Origin: Silvimonas terrae
Lineage (GTDB): Bacteria; Pseudomonadota; Gammaproteobacteria; Burkholderiales; Chitinibacteraceae
Length of the DNA stretch: 64,000 nucleotides
Reading direction: 5' to 3'
NCBI RefSeq assembly: GCF_014202765.1
Contig: NZ_JACHHN010000007.1
Coordinates: 152,194 to 216,193, forward strand
The first letter of the stretch is position 1, and each line of letters starts with the position of its first letter. A program made the translations under genes and the position numbers. The notes below the pieces were generated by a model. The model was not told the DNA's origin, did not search any database, and saw only the letters and a program-made list of their open reading frames with translations. Of the stretch, positions 28,705 to 38,860 are shown piece by piece.

Positions 28705-28738
28705 AGAAAGAAAAAGGCGGCCACTCACATGGCCGCCC
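28705..28738 (-). terminator. Intrinsic terminator after ftsH
   Basis: 7-bp stem GGCGGCC/GGCCGCC with an 8-nt loop; on the minus strand it is followed by TTTTTCTTTC. It separates ftsH from folP, so read-through may limit folP-glmM. Confidence 0.75.
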
Positions 28739-28757
28739 TGGTATAGCGTTACTGGTA

Positions 28758-30668
28758 TCAGGCTTCGGTGGCCGGCGTCGTCGTGGCCGCCGGGGCATCC
28801 CCACTCGGGCGATCACCGGAAGGCGACGCCGGTTTGGACGGCGGGGTCTTCGGCGGGCGCGGATCACGGCCATCCATGATGTCGTTGATCTGGTCCATAT
28901 CGATGGTTTCCCAATCCAGCAGCGCCTTGGTCATGGCTTCAACCTTGTCGCGGTTGGTTTCCAGCAGATTACGCGCCAGAGCGTACTGCTCATCGATAAT
29001 GCGACGGATTTCCGCATCGACCTGCTGCATGGTGCTCTCGGACACGCTCTTGTGCGTGGTGACCGAACGCCCCAGGAACACTTCGCCTTCGTTTTCGCCG
29101 TAGACCATCGGGCCCAGCTTGTCGCTCATGCCGTAACGGGTCACCATGTCGCGCGCCATTTGCGTGGCGCGCTCAAAGTCATTGGAAGCACCGGTAGTCA
29201 TCTGATCCATGAACACCTCTTCTGCGATCCGGCCACCAAACAGGATGGCGATACGGTTCAGCAGATATTGGCGGTCATAAGCGTAGCGGTCTTCTTCCGG
29301 CAACTGCATGGTCACACCCAGCGCACGGCCACGCGGAATGATGGTGACCTTGTGCACCGGATCAGACTTGGGCAACAGCTTGGCGACCACAGCGTGACCG
29401 GATTCGTGGTACGCGGTGTTCTTCTTTTCTTCTTCCGACATCACCATGGTGCGGCGTTCTGCACCCATCATGATCTTGTCTTTGGCGGACTCGAAGTCTT
29501 CCATATCCACCAGACGCTTGTTACGGCGCGCAGCAAACAGAGCGGCTTCGTTCACCAGGTTGGCAAGGTCAGCACCCGAGAAACCCGGTGTACCGCGTGC
29601 CAGGACATTCGGCTCGACGTCGTTGGAGATCGGGACTTTGCGCATGTGCACGCCCAGAATCTGTTCGCGACCACGGATATCCGGCAGCGAGACCACCACC
29701 TGACGGTCAAACCGGCCCGGACGCAACAGCGCGGGGTCCAGCACGTCCGGACGGTTGGTGGCGGCAATCACGATCACGCCGGAATTGCCTTCAAAACCAT
29801 CCATCTCAACCAGCATCTGGTTGAGGGTTTGTTCGCGCTCATCGTTGCCACCGCCCATACCGGCGCCACGCTGGCGGCCGACGGCGTCGATTTCATCGAT
29901 GAAGATAATGCAAGGGGCGTTCTTCTTGGCGTTCTCGAACATGTCGCGCACGCGGGCGGCACCGACACCGACGAACATTTCTACAAAGTCCGAACCAGAG
30001 ATCGAGAAGAACGGCACCTTGGCTTCGCCCGCAATGGCCTTGGCCAGCAGGGTCTTACCGGTACCTGGAGAGCCCACCATCAAGATACCGCGCGGCATAC
30101 GGCCGCCCAGGCTCTGATATTTGGTCGGGTCACGCAGGTAGTCGACGATTTCGGCCACTTCTTCTTTGGCTTCGTCACAACCGGCCACGTCCGCAAACGT
30201 CACCGAGTTGTTGGATTCATCCAGCATGCGAGCGCGCGATTTGCCGAAGCTGAACGCGCCACCCTTGCCACCGCCCTGCATCTGTCGCATGAAGAAAACC
30301 CATACGCCAATCAGGAGCAGCATCGGGAACCAGGAAATGAACAACTGGGTCAGGAAACCCTGTTCTTCTTCCGCCTTGGCCGAGAATTTGACGTTGTGCT
30401 TGATCAGGGTATCGACCAGGCGGAAGTCAAATGGCGCGTAGGTGGAGAAAGCGGAGCCGTCGTTCAGTTTGCCGCGCAGCCATTGGCCACGCAGCATGTT
30501 GCCTTCGATTTCCACCGAGGCAACGCGGTCCGCTTCAACATTCGCCATGAATTGTGAGTACGGCACCTGGCCGACCGTGTCCTGGCGTTTGGTGAACTGA
30601 TTGAAAACCGTCATCAGAACCAGACCGATAATCAGCCAGATGGCGATGTTCTTACCGAGATTATTCAT
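28758..30668 (-). CDS. ftsH: ATP-dependent zinc metalloprotease FtsH
   Basis: 636 residues. Two N-terminal membrane helices (about 5-24 and 100-120) flank a short periplasmic domain. The AAA domain carries Walker [14 protein letters not shown], Walker [12 protein letters not shown] and the second region of homology [17 protein letters not shown]. The protease domain has HESGHAVV. The C-terminus is Pro/Ala/Thr-rich. It degrades membrane and regulatory proteins at the inner membrane. It lies downstream of rlmE, the conserved order. Confidence 0.98.
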   Translation of the reverse strand: MNNLGKNIAIWLIIGLVLMTVFNQFTKRQDTVGQVPYSQFMANVEADRVASVEIEGNMLRGQWLRGKLNDGSAFSTYAPFDFRLVDTLIKHNVKFSAKAEEEQGFLTQLFISWFPMLLLIGVWVFFMRQMQGGGKGGAFSFGKSRARMLDESNNSVTFADVAGCDEAKEEVAEIVDYLRDPTKYQSLGGRMPRGILMVGSPGTGKTLLAKAIAGEAKVPFFSISGSDFVEMFVGVGAARVRDMFENAKKNAPCIIFIDEIDAVGRQRGAGMGGGNDEREQTLNQMLVEMDGFEGNSGVIVIAATNRPDVLDPALLRPGRFDRQVVVSLPDIRGREQILGVHMRKVPISNDVEPNVLARGTPGFSGADLANLVNEAALFAARRNKRLVDMEDFESAKDKIMMGAERRTMVMSEEEKKNTAYHESGHAVVAKLLPKSDPVHKVTIIPRGRALGVTMQLPEEDRYAYDRQYLLNRIAILFGGRIAEEVFMDQMTTGASNDFERATQMARDMVTRYGMSDKLGPMVYGENEGEVFLGRSVTTHKSVSESTMQQVDAEIRRIIDEQYALARNLLETNRDKVEAMTKALLDWETIDMDQINDIMDGRDPRPPKTPPSKPASPSGDRPSGDAPAATTTPATEA

Positions 30669-30770
30669 TTCCCAAGCCCTTTAACCGGGTAGTACAACGG
30701 GGTCAACACAAGTGCGCATATCTTGCTCCCGCTGCATAAATGCTTGATGCACAGCGTCAATTCTAACTGC

Positions 30771-31391
30771 TCAAACCTTTTTTTGCTTGCCAAGCAGATA
30801 CATTTCCGCGCTACGGTCGCGCGAAGCTTTCGGTTTACGCGTGGTCACTGTGGCAAAAGTGTCACGCATGGCCGTCATGTACTCGTTATAGCCATAACCC
30901 TGGAATACCTTGACCAGGAAATGGCCGCCAGGTTTCAAATGATTTTGAGCAAATTCCAAAGCCAGTTCACACAAATACATGGAACGGGCCTGATCCGTGA
31001 CGGCATTCCCAGTGATATTGGGCGCCATATCGCAAATCACAAGGTCTACTTCACGCCCTTCCAGTAAATCTGTGTAGGTTTTCAGTACGGATTCTTCGCG
31101 AAAATCGCCCTGAATGAAATCCACACCAGCAATAAATGGCATTTCCAGGATATCCAGGGCAAACACACGCCCCTTCTCACCGACGAGTTTTGCAGCCACT
31201 TGCGACCAGCTACCGGGCGCCGCACCCAGGTCAGCAACCCACATACCGTGCTTGATCAACTGGTCTTTTTCGTTTATTTCCAGCAACTTGTATGCTGCGC
31301 GCGCGCGATAGCCATCTTTTTGTGCCATATGAACATAATGATCGTTCACATGTTCCTGCAACCACGCGTTGCTGGTTTTAGAGCGTGCCAT
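30771..31391 (-). CDS. rlmE: 23S rRNA 2'-O-ribose U2552 methyltransferase (RrmJ/FtsJ)
   Basis: 206 residues from the ATG at 31391 (a TTG three codons upstream is also open). The SAM-binding [15 protein letters not shown] motif and the catalytic Lys/Asp/Lys positions in [19 protein letters not shown] and VKVFQG match the family. It methylates U2552 in the ribosomal A loop. It is divergent from yhbY with 43 bp between start codons, so the promoters overlap. Confidence 0.96.
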   Translation of the reverse strand: MARSKTSNAWLQEHVNDHYVHMAQKDGYRARAAYKLLEINEKDQLIKHGMWVADLGAAPGSWSQVAAKLVGEKGRVFALDILEMPFIAGVDFIQGDFREESVLKTYTDLLEGREVDLVICDMAPNITGNAVTDQARSMYLCELALEFAQNHLKPGGHFLVKVFQGYGYNEYMTAMRDTFATVTTRKPKASRDRSAEMYLLGKQKKV

Positions 31392-31395
31392 CCGG

Positions 31396-31401
31396 TACAA
31401 T
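31396..31401 (+). promoter_or_regulatory. Likely -10 element of yhbY
   Basis: TACAAT sits 33 bp before the yhbY ATG. Its -35 region would fall inside rlmE, and no clear -35 match is seen there. It lies within the 43-bp gap shared with divergent rlmE. Confidence 0.4.
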
Positions 31402-31434
31402 CGCCTGTTTATTCAAGGTATTAAAGTCAAAAAT

Positions 31435-31755
31435 ATGGAACTTACTGCGGATCAGCGCCGTCACCTGCGCGGCCTTGCCCATCATCTTAATCCGGTCGTG
31501 ATGATCGGCAACAACGGCCTGACCGATGCCGTGATCCGTGAAATTGCCGTGAACCTGGATGCGCATGAGCTCATCAAGATTCGTGTTCTGGGCGACGATC
31601 GCGAAGCACGCATCCAGTATCTGGAACAAATCTGCGCCGAACTCTCTGCCCAACCAGTACAACACCTGGGCAAGTTGCTGATCATCTATCGCCAGGGCGA
31701 TGCCGAGCGTTCGCGCATCGACCTGCCCAAGGCTAAAAAAGGCGGCAAGGCTTAA
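31435..31755 (+). CDS. yhbY: YhbY family RNA-binding protein (CRM domain)
   Basis: 106 residues, start MELTADQRRHLRGLAHHLNPVVMIGNNGLTDAV. This is the CRM-domain fold, with GNNG in place of the usual GxxG RNA-contact loop. The E. coli homologue associates with pre-50S particles. The open frame extends upstream across the promoter, so the ATG at 31435 is chosen. The C-terminus is Lys-rich. Confidence 0.94.
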   Translation: MELTADQRRHLRGLAHHLNPVVMIGNNGLTDAVIREIAVNLDAHELIKIRVLGDDREARIQYLEQICAELSAQPVQHLGKLLIIYRQGDAERSRIDLPKAKKGGKA

Positions 31756-31773
31756 GTCCTGGTCTGCCAGCAC

Positions 31774-31807
31774 AAAGGCCCGCGTTCAACGCGGGCCTTT
31801 TGTTTTT
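31774..31807. terminator. Bidirectional terminator after yhbY
   Basis: Stem GGCCCGCG/CGCGGGCC with a TTCAA loop and a T-rich tail on the plus strand. It separates yhbY from the convergent DUF4149 gene. Confidence 0.85.
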
Positions 31808-31842
31808 CCTGGGTCTGCCGGCAGGATTTCTGGTAGTGACGC

Positions 31843-32286
31843 TTATTTGCCATCCAGATGCCAAACGTACAAGAGACCGAACAGCGCCTGCAAGGCATAG
31901 ATGGCAGTGGAAATGGTATGCCAGTTGGCAAAGCCGCCACCAAACACCCCTACCGCGCTCTCGCTGAGCGTTGATTTCACGCCTGCCAGGATCGGGAAAA
32001 TCGCAAACTGGTTCACCAGCGTGCAGACCACCATACCGATCAACAACCAGAACGCACCGGTCTGAAAAGCCCGCAGACCTTCAAACCAGACGCGGTACAC
32101 CAGCAAGTACAGGCCGGCCACAATACCCAGCCAACCCATGGCATGCAGGATTTTGGCCGAGAGCACCGCAGCCAGCCCGTGGTTGTTGTCCAGCGACAAA
32201 AACAGCACGGGCAGCACGAGCAAGCCAACAATCCACAGACCACCAATCCACAAAACCGTCAGAACGTTCTTGAGTCCGTTGCCCAT
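31843..32286 (-). CDS. DUF4149 family membrane protein
   Basis: 147 residues, four predicted membrane helices (about 7-30, 46-66, 75-98, 122-142). The sequence and its place between greA and yhbY match the DUF4149 proteins seen in betaproteobacteria. No catalytic residues are apparent, and the function is unknown. The region before its ATG lacks a Shine-Dalgarno sequence and is instead a CT-rich repeat on the coding strand. Confidence 0.8.
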   Translation of the reverse strand: MGNGLKNVLTVLWIGGLWIVGLLVLPVLFLSLDNNHGLAAVLSAKILHAMGWLGIVAGLYLLVYRVWFEGLRAFQTGAFWLLIGMVVCTLVNQFAIFPILAGVKSTLSESAVGVFGGGFANWHTISTAIYALQALFGLLYVWHLDGK

Positions 32287-32291
32287 TGATA

Positions 32292-32327
32292 TGTGAGGTG
32301 TGAGGAGTTAGGGGTGAGGAGAAAACC
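32292..32327. repeat. GTGAGG-type short repeats before the DUF4149 gene
   Basis: Three imperfect GTGAGG-like units, read on the plus strand, end in AGAAAACCA. The same pattern occurs at 36260-36289. On the coding (minus) strand it reads as CCTCAC repeats directly before the start codon. Confidence 0.5.
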
Positions 32328-32383
32328 ATGTAAAGCGTGCTGACGCTGGAGTGAGTGAATCCCCACTCCCCGCGCCCTGGTGC

Positions 32384-32866
32384 TTACAGGTATTTCACAT
32401 CCAGCACTTCGTATTCGCGAATGCCACCCGGCGCGACCACTTCGGCCACGTCACCGGCATATTTGCCGATCAGCGCGCGGGCAATCGGGCTGGAGACCGA
32501 AATCTTGCCGTCTTTCAGGTTGGCCTCATCGTCACCGACGATCTGATAGGTCACCTGGCTACCGGCTTCCAGATCTTCCAGTTCGACGGTCGCACCAAAG
32601 ACGACGCGGCCTTCGGCGGTCACGCCCAGCGAGGCCGGGTCGATCACTTGCGCGTTGGACAATTTGCCTTCGAGTTCGGCAATGCGCCCTTCCACGAAGG
32701 ATTGTTTTTCTTTGGCGGCATCGTATTCAGCGTTTTCCGACAAATCGCCGTGCGAACGGGCTTCAGCAATCGCGGCAATCACTTCGGGGCGGACTACGCT
32801 TTTCAGTTGCTGTAGTTCCACCTTGAGCTTTTCCGCACCGACAACGGTCAGCGGGATCTTGATCAT
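32384..32866 (-). CDS. greA: Transcription elongation factor GreA
   Basis: 160 residues. The N-terminal coiled coil (about 5-75) includes [20 protein letters not shown] with the acidic tip residues, and the C-terminal FKBP-like domain contains [10 protein letters not shown]. It enters the RNA polymerase secondary channel and stimulates cleavage of backtracked transcripts. It lies downstream of carB, separated by two hairpins. Confidence 0.98.
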   Translation of the reverse strand: MIKIPLTVVGAEKLKVELQQLKSVVRPEVIAAIAEARSHGDLSENAEYDAAKEKQSFVEGRIAELEGKLSNAQVIDPASLGVTAEGRVVFGATVELEDLEAGSQVTYQIVGDDEANLKDGKISVSSPIARALIGKYAGDVAEVVAPGGIREYEVLDVKYL

Positions 32867-32922
32867 TTCTTGTTCTCCTGCGGGCCCGGCGTGTTCCCCT
32901 GGCCGGACAAGACATCAACAAT

Positions 32923-32959
32923 CCCGCCTGTTATGCGGCTACGCTACACAACAGGCGGG
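32923..32959. repeat. 10-bp inverted repeat between carB and greA
   Basis: CCCGCCTGTT (32923-32932) and AACAGGCGGG (32950-32959) are perfect complements with a 17-nt loop and no T tract. It is the second hairpin downstream of carB and lies in the greA leader region. Confidence 0.6.
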
Positions 32960-32972
32960 AGACAATAAAAGC

Positions 32973-33006
32973 ACAACCGCCGCCCCAATGAAGGGCGGCG
33001 GTTGTT
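32973..33006 (-). terminator. Intrinsic terminator after carB
   Basis: 12-bp GC-rich stem (CAACCGCCGCCC/GGGCGGCGGTTG) with a short loop. On the minus strand it is followed by TGCTTTTATT, so termination is plausible though the T tract is interrupted. Confidence 0.7.
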
Positions 33007-33027
33007 GGTGTTTCAACCGCTAAGGTA

Positions 33028-36000
33028 TCAGGCTTTAAGTTGACGATGCAAGCCCTGCAGGTCGTAAACCTTGAGTTCACCCAGATCACGGATACCGATG
33101 CAGGCGGCGCGGGCACCCGCTACCGTGGTGTACACGGGCAGCTTGGCCTTGAGCGCTTCATGACGGATCGAGTAGCTATCCTGGATGGCCTGGCGACGCT
33201 CCTCCACGGTGTTGACCACCATGGCGATTTCGCCGTTCACAATCATGTCGACAATGTGCGGGCGGCCTTCTGTGACCTTGTTCACCTGTGTCACCGCTAC
33301 GCCGGCTTCTTCCAGCGCAGTGGCCGTGCCCTTGGTCGCGACGATCTTGAAGCCCAGATCAACCAGCACGCGTGCGCACTCGATGGCGACAGTCTTGTCA
33401 CCGTCCTTGACCGAGATAAACACGTTGCCCGACTGGGGCAGCACGATGCTGGCCGCCAGTTGCGACTTCACGAATGCCTCGGCAAAGGTCTCGCCCACGC
33501 CCATGACTTCACCGGTCGACTTCATTTCCGGGCCCAGAATGGTATCCACCCCCGGGAACTTCACGAACGGGAACACAGCCTCTTTCACCGAGTAGTACGG
33601 CGGAATCACTTCTTCCGTCACCCCCTGGCTCTTGAGGGACTGGCCTACCATACAACGGGCAGCAATCTTGGCCAGCGGCAAGCTGGTGGCCTTGGAGACG
33701 TACGGCACGGTGCGCGAACCACGCGGGTTCACCTCCAACACGAACACCTTGGCCTCGTCACCCTTGCCCTGAATGGCAAACTGTACGTTCATCAGGCCCA
33801 CCACGTTCAGTGCCCGGGCCATTGCCACGGTCTGACGACGCAGTTCGTCCTGCAACTCTTTGGAGAGCGAGTACGGCGGCAGCGAACACGCGGAGTCACC
33901 GGAGTGCACACCGGCTTGTTCGATGTGTTCCATGATGCCGCCGATCAGCACATCTTCACCGTCCGACAGCGCGTCCACATCCACTTCGATGGCGTCATTG
34001 AGGAAGCGATCCAGCAGTACCGGGCTGTCGTTGGACACCTTCACCGCTTCACGCATGTAGCGGGTCAGGTCATCTTCCGAATGCACGATCTGCATGGCGC
34101 GGCCACCCAGCACGTAAGACGGACGCACCACCAGCGGATAACCGAGGTTGGCGGCCAGTACCAGCGCGTCTTTCTCGTTGCGGGCGGTGGCGTTGGGCGG
34201 CTGACGCAGACCCAAGTCTTGCAGCAGCTTCTGGAAGCGCTCACGGTCTTCCGCTGCGTCAATCATGTCCGGGCTGGTACCGACGATAGGCACACCGTTA
34301 GCTTCCAGCGCGCGCGCCAGTTTCAGCGGGGTTTGACCACCGTACTGCACGATCACGCCGTAGGGTTTTTCGACTGCCACGATTTCCAGCACGTCTTCCA
34401 GCGTCAGCGGCTCGAAGTACAAGCGATCAGAGGTATCGTAATCGGTCGAGACGGTTTCCGGGTTGCAGTTGACCATGATGGTTTCATAACCATCTTCGCG
34501 CAGCGCCAGCGCGGCGTGTACGCAACAGTAGTCAAACTCGATACCCTGGCCGATCCGGTTCGGGCCACCGCCCAGCACCATGACTTTCTTGTTGTTGGTC
34601 GGCGCGGCTTCGCATTCCTCGTCATAGCTGGAATACATATACGCGGTGTTGGTCGAGAACTCGGCCGCGCAGGTATCCACACGCTTGTACACGGGACGCA
34701 CGCCTGCAGCGTGACGCGCACGGCGCACGGCGTTCTGGTCGGTCCCCAACAGCGTGCCAATACGGCGATCAGAGAAACCCTTGCGCTTGAGTTTGCGCAG
34801 GTCTGCCGCGGTCAGGCTTTCCAGCGTGCGGGTCTTGAGTGCCGCTTCGTCCTTGAGCAGGTCTTCGATCTGAACGAGGAACCACGGATCGATTTTGCTG
34901 AGGTTGTGAACTTCATCCAGGCTCATGCCGACGCGGAAGGCATCGGCCACGTACCAGAGGCGTTCCGGGCCCGGCGAGGCAATTTCAGATTCGATCTTCG
35001 CGCGGTCGGTAGTGATCTCGTCAAAGCCGGACATGCCGGTTTCGAGGCCACGCAGGGCCTTTTGCAGTGATTCTTGCTGGGTGCGGCCAATGGCCATCAC
35101 TTCACCCACCGACTTCATCTGCGTGGTCAGGCGATCATTGGCCTGCGGGAATTTTTCAAACGCAAAACGCGGAATCTTGGTGACCACGTAGTCAATGGAC
35201 GGCTCGAACGAGGCCGGGGTCTTGCCACCGGTGATTTCATTCTTCAGTTCGTCCAGCGTGTAGCCCACGGCCAGTTTGGCGGCGATCTTGGCGATCGGGA
35301 AACCGGTTGCCTTGGAAGCCAGCGCGGAGGAACGTGATACCCGCGGGTTCATCTCAATGACAATCAGACGGCCATCGGCCGGATTGACCGAGAACTGCAC
35401 GTTAGAACCGCCGGTATCCACACCGATCTCACGCAATACCGCGATCGATGCGTTACGCATGATCTGGTATTCCTTGTCGGTGAGGGTCTGGGCCGGGGCA
35501 ACGGTGATGGAGTCGCCGGTGTGCACGCCCATCGGGTCCAGGTTTTCAATGGAACAGACGATAATGCAGTTGTCGGCGCGGTCACGCACCACTTCCATTT
35601 CGTACTCTTTCCAACCCAGCAGAGATTCTTCAATCAGCAATTCGTTGGTCGGGGACAGATCCAGACCACGGGTACAGATTTCAATGAATTCCTGAATGTT
35701 GTAGGCAATACCGCCACCCGAGCCGCCCATGGTGAAGGACGGACGAATAATCGCCGGGAAGCCCAGATTGGCTTGTGCGGCCAGCGCCTCTTCCAGGGTG
35801 TGGGCAATGGCCGACTTGGCCGAACCCAGACCGATCTTGTCCATGGCCGCTTTGAATTTCTGGCGATCTTCGGCCTTGTCGATGGCTTCTGGCGTGGCAC
35901 CGATCAGTTCCACCTTGAACTTGTCCAGCACGCCATTGCGCCAGAGGTCCAGCGCGCAATTCAGCGCAGTCTGGCCACCCATGGTCGGCAGGATCGCATC

Positions 36001-36249
36001 CGGGCGTTCCTTGTCGATGATTTTCTCGACCACTTGCCAGGTAATGGGCTCGATATACGTCACATCGGCCATATTGGGGTCGGTCATGATCGTGGCCGGG
36101 TTGCTGTTGACCAGGATGACCTTGTAACCCTCTTCGCGCAGCGCCTTGCATGCTTGCGCGCCGGAATAATCGAACTCGCAAGCCTGACCGATGATGATCG
36201 GGCCAGCGCCGATGATGAGAATGCTTTTAATGTCTGTACGTTTGGGCAT
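33028..36249 (-). CDS. carB: Carbamoyl-phosphate synthase large subunit
   Basis: 1073 residues, full length. Two homologous ATP-grasp halves are visible: N-half [24 protein letters not shown] and [14 protein letters not shown]-half [22 protein letters not shown] and [12 protein letters not shown]. The C-terminal MGS-type allosteric domain contains [13 protein letters not shown]. It makes carbamoyl phosphate for arginine and pyrimidines with CarA. It is separated from carA by 123 bp that includes GTGAGG-type repeats. Confidence 0.98.
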   Translation of the reverse strand: MPKRTDIKSILIIGAGPIIIGQACEFDYSGAQACKALREEGYKVILVNSNPATIMTDPNMADVTYIEPITWQVVEKIIDKERPDAILPTMGGQTALNCALDLWRNGVLDKFKVELIGATPEAIDKAEDRQKFKAAMDKIGLGSAKSAIAHTLEEALAAQANLGFPAIIRPSFTMGGSGGGIAYNIQEFIEICTRGLDLSPTNELLIEESLLGWKEYEMEVVRDRADNCIIVCSIENLDPMGVHTGDSITVAPAQTLTDKEYQIMRNASIAVLREIGVDTGGSNVQFSVNPADGRLIVIEMNPRVSRSSALASKATGFPIAKIAAKLAVGYTLDELKNEITGGKTPASFEPSIDYVVTKIPRFAFEKFPQANDRLTTQMKSVGEVMAIGRTQQESLQKALRGLETGMSGFDEITTDRAKIESEIASPGPERLWYVADAFRVGMSLDEVHNLSKIDPWFLVQIEDLLKDEAALKTRTLESLTAADLRKLKRKGFSDRRIGTLLGTDQNAVRRARHAAGVRPVYKRVDTCAAEFSTNTAYMYSSYDEECEAAPTNNKKVMVLGGGPNRIGQGIEFDYCCVHAALALREDGYETIMVNCNPETVSTDYDTSDRLYFEPLTLEDVLEIVAVEKPYGVIVQYGGQTPLKLARALEANGVPIVGTSPDMIDAAEDRERFQKLLQDLGLRQPPNATARNEKDALVLAANLGYPLVVRPSYVLGGRAMQIVHSEDDLTRYMREAVKVSNDSPVLLDRFLNDAIEVDVDALSDGEDVLIGGIMEHIEQAGVHSGDSACSLPPYSLSKELQDELRRQTVAMARALNVVGLMNVQFAIQGKGDEAKVFVLEVNPRGSRTVPYVSKATSLPLAKIAARCMVGQSLKSQGVTEEVIPPYYSVKEAVFPFVKFPGVDTILGPEMKSTGEVMGVGETFAEAFVKSQLAASIVLPQSGNVFISVKDGDKTVAIECARVLVDLGFKIVATKGTATALEEAGVAVTQVNKVTEGRPHIVDMIVNGEIAMVVNTVEERRQAIQDSYSIRHEALKAKLPVYTTVAGARAACIGIRDLGELKVYDLQGLHRQLKA

Positions 36250-36259
36250 GGGCTTTGCC

Positions 36260-36289
36260 TGTGAGGCGTGAGGTGCGAGGCAGAAACCA
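36260..36289. repeat. GTGAGG-type short repeats before carB
   Basis: Units GTGAGG, GTGAGG and GCGAGG in 22 bp, followed by CAGAAACCA. It is directly upstream of the carB ATG and resembles the tract before the DUF4149 gene. Confidence 0.5.
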
Positions 36290-36372
36290 CCCGCACATCA
36301 CTTCATTCAAATTTTATCGGGCAAGAAAACACGGGCACGCGGGAGAGGCACAAGGCCACTCCCCCGCATACC

Positions 36373-37497
36373 TCACTTCTCGCTCATCAGCGCAATAAAG
36401 CGGTCGAACAGGTACGCCACGTCGTGCGGGCCGGGGCTGGCTTCCGGGTGACCCTGGAAGCTGAAGGCCGGACGATCCGTCAGCGCAATCCCTTGCACCG
36501 TGCCGTCAAACAGCGAACGGTGGGTGACGCGCACATTGGCCGGCAAGCTGGTTTCATCCACCTGGAAACCGTGGTTCTGGCTGGTGATCATCACGTGACC
36601 GCTATCCAGATCCTGTACCGGGTGATTGGCGCCATGGTGACCAAATTTCATCTTGCTGGTTTTGCCACCGGTGGCCAGACCCAGCAACTGATGACCCAGG
36701 CAGATCCCGAACGTTGGAACACGTTTTTCCAGGAACACCTGGATGGCTTCGACGGCGTAATCACACGGTTCCGGATCACCCGGGCCATTGGAGAGGAACA
36801 CGCCGTCCGGGTTCAGGGCCAGCACGTCGGCGGCCGGGGTTTGGGCCGGCACCACGGTCAGCTCACAGCCACGCTCTGCCAGCATGCGCAGAATGTTGTG
36901 CTTCACGCCGAAATCGTAGGCGACAACCTTGAATTTGGGGTTGGATTGCACGGTGTAACCCACGCCCAGTTTCCACTCGGCGGTCGTCCACTCGTAGCGC
37001 TCGGTGGCGCTGACCACTTTCGCCAGGTCCTGACCTGCCATCGAACCGAAGGACCTGGCCTTTTCAACCGCTGCCGCAGCATCGATGTTGTCACCAGAGA
37101 CGATACAGCCCGGCTGCGCGCCCTTCTCCCGCAGGATACGGGTCAGCTTGCGGGTATCGATATCGGCAATGGCGACGACGTTGTGCTTGACCAGATAATC
37201 GCCAAGGCTCATCGACGCGCGGAAATTGGAATGCAACAGAGGCAGATCGCGAATGATCAGACCCGCCGCGAACACGCCACGGCTTTCGGCGTCTTCCGGG
37301 TTCACACCGTAGTTGCCGATGTGCGGATAGGTCAGGGTAACGATCTGGCGGCAGTAAGACGGATCGGTCAGGATTTCCTGGTAACCGGTCATCGCGGTAT
37401 TGAAAACCACCTCGCCGATGGTTTCACCATCAGCACCGATGGAAGTACCGTGAAACAGGGTGCCGTCGGCAAGCGCAAGTAAAGCAGGTTTGGACAC
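36373..37497 (-). CDS. carA: Carbamoyl-phosphate synthase small subunit (glutaminase)
   Basis: 374 residues with a GTG start (37497) preceded by AGGAG at 6 nt. The N-terminal domain has [27 protein letters not shown]; the class I glutaminase domain has [11 protein letters not shown] and the nucleophile motif [12 protein letters not shown], plus a conserved NHGFQVDE. It releases ammonia from glutamine for CarB. Its leader contains a terminator-like hairpin 12 nt after the predicted transcription start, pointing to attenuation. Confidence 0.97.
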   Translation of the reverse strand: MSKPALLALADGTLFHGTSIGADGETIGEVVFNTAMTGYQEILTDPSYCRQIVTLTYPHIGNYGVNPEDAESRGVFAAGLIIRDLPLLHSNFRASMSLGDYLVKHNVVAIADIDTRKLTRILREKGAQPGCIVSGDNIDAAAAVEKARSFGSMAGQDLAKVVSATERYEWTTAEWKLGVGYTVQSNPKFKVVAYDFGVKHNILRMLAERGCELTVVPAQTPAADVLALNPDGVFLSNGPGDPEPCDYAVEAIQVFLEKRVPTFGICLGHQLLGLATGGKTSKMKFGHHGANHPVQDLDSGHVMITSQNHGFQVDETSLPANVRVTHRSLFDGTVQGIALTDRPAFSFQGHPEASPGPHDVAYLFDRFIALMSEK

Positions 37498-37615
37498 TGG
37501 CGGCTCCTGGGCGTTGCGCCCGCAATTGAGGGGAATCGGTACGGGGACAAAAATGCCGCCGCACCCTGCCAGTAGGGGCGGGGTTCACGGGCACTTTTCA
37601 GGCTCCCCGGACGTA

Positions 37616-37647
37616 GAAAAACGGGACAGGTTGCCCTGGCCCGTTTT
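37616..37647. terminator. Terminator hairpin in the carA leader
   Basis: GAAAACGGG pairs with CCCGTTTTC, with a second inner stem CAGG/CCTG around a TTGC loop. Both strands have a run of T after the stem. On the minus strand it lies about 12 nt after the predicted carA start and about 120 nt before the carA GTG. It could instead simply end gpx transcription. Confidence 0.65.
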
Positions 37648-37665
37648 CTGTACAAAATTTGACGG

Positions 37666-37694
37666 ATTCTACCCTGGTTTGCTTTTTGCTTCAA
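37666..37694 (-). promoter_or_regulatory. Sigma-70 promoter of carAB
   Basis: -35 TTGAAG (37689-37694) and -10 TAGAAT (37666-37671) on the minus strand with 17-bp spacing. No comparable pair is seen between the leader hairpin and carA. Confidence 0.6.
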
Positions 37695-37796
37695 CAGATC
37701 AATGCGTTAGGTCTGACCCCAGACCCCATCCGCATGAACAATCACAATACCCCTAAAGCCTTTACGATCAATGACATCCGCCGCAAAGCGCTTGTG

Positions 37797-38279
37797 TTAC
37801 AGCAATTTTTCAATGTCGTTTGCCAGGGACTCTGGCGTGGAGGTTGGCGCGTAGCGTTCCACCACATTGCCATCCCGATCGGCCAGGAACTTGGTGAAAT
37901 TCCACTTGATCGACTCCGTGCCCAGCAACCCCGGATGGGCCGACTTGAGGAACTGGTACAGCGGATGGGCCGCCGAGCCGTTCACATCAATCTTGGCAAA
38001 GAGCGGGAACTGCACGCCAAAGCTGGTGGTACAAAAATCCTGGATTTCGGTCGCGGACCCCGGCTCTTGCGCGCCGAACTGATTACATGGAAACCCCAGA
38101 ATCTCAAGCCCGCGGCCCGCGTAGCGCTGGTAAAGCGCCTGCAAGCCCTCATATTGAGGGGTAAACCCGCATCGGCTGGCCACATTGACAATCAAAAGCA
38201 CCTTGCCGCGATAGCGCTCCATGGCGACATCATTGCCCAGAATGTCGGTGACATGCGTTTCATAAAGACTGCGGGTCAT
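37797..38279 (-). CDS. Glutathione peroxidase family protein (cysteine type)
   Basis: 160 residues, start MTRSLYETHVTDILG; the longer open frame upstream is not conserved. NVASRCGFTPQYEGL places a cysteine (Cys37) where animal enzymes have selenocysteine, followed by FPCNQFGAQEPGS and KWNFTKFL, completing the peroxidase active site. Bacterial members usually use thioredoxin to reduce peroxides. It lies upstream of carA on the same strand. Confidence 0.92.
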   Translation of the reverse strand: MTRSLYETHVTDILGNDVAMERYRGKVLLIVNVASRCGFTPQYEGLQALYQRYAGRGLEILGFPCNQFGAQEPGSATEIQDFCTTSFGVQFPLFAKIDVNGSAAHPLYQFLKSAHPGLLGTESIKWNFTKFLADRDGNVVERYAPTSTPESLANDIEKLL

Positions 38280-38387
38280 ACTGTTACTCCGTACTGTTCG
38301 CCGGATATCACTTTGCGCCTGCGCCCAGCCAGGCGACAATCCGGTCTGTATTTTTGAAAACTGCAAAAAGCAAAAGCCTGAATCCTG

Positions 38388-38831
38388 ATGCTGTTTAATC
38401 CCTCACGCGATGAAGCGCGCCACTTTCTGATCGAATCCTGGCGTAAACATGGTGCACATGGCTCCGAGCCCATGACCGATCTGGAGAAGATGACGGCAGC
38501 GGTGTTGCTGCGCCATCCCGAATATCACCAGTTCCTCACCCCTGAATACCTTGATCGGGACTGGCCGGTGGAGTACGGCGAGACCAATCCGTTCTTGCAT
38601 GTCAGCATGCATCTGGCCATTGAAGAACAGTTGTCTATCGACCAGCCCATCGGCATTCGTGCGTTGTACGGCGAATTGTGCAAGGTGGCGGGTAACGAAC
38701 ATGACGCCCAGCACCTGGTGATGGAAGGGCTGAGCGAGATGCTCTGGCAGGCGCAGCGTTACAACTTGCCGCCGGACCCGGCCATCTACCTTGATATATT
38801 GCGCAAAAAGCTGCCGAAACAAGCCACCTGA
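38388..38831 (+). CDS. DUF1841 family protein
   Basis: 147 residues, soluble, mainly helical. The sequence MLFNPSRDEARHFLIESWRKHGAHGSEPMTDLEKM and the central ETNPFLHVSMHLAIEEQ, with several histidines, fit the DUF1841 family of betaproteobacteria and related groups. The HVSMHLAIEEQ stretch could bind a metal, but no function is established. It diverges from gpx across 108 bp and converges on the bepA-like gene. Confidence 0.85.
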   Translation: MLFNPSRDEARHFLIESWRKHGAHGSEPMTDLEKMTAAVLLRHPEYHQFLTPEYLDRDWPVEYGETNPFLHVSMHLAIEEQLSIDQPIGIRALYGELCKVAGNEHDAQHLVMEGLSEMLWQAQRYNLPPDPAIYLDILRKKLPKQAT

Positions 38832-38860
38832 ACATTCAGACCCATCCAGGCCCAAACCCC

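Noticed and set aside
33040-35070. 676-codon open frame on the plus strand inside carB
   Set aside because: It is an antisense shadow of carB with His/Arg-rich composition and no domain.
37797-38366. Longer gpx product starting 29 codons upstream of the chosen start
   Set aside because: The extra residues are not conserved in the peroxidase family and cross the likely promoter region.
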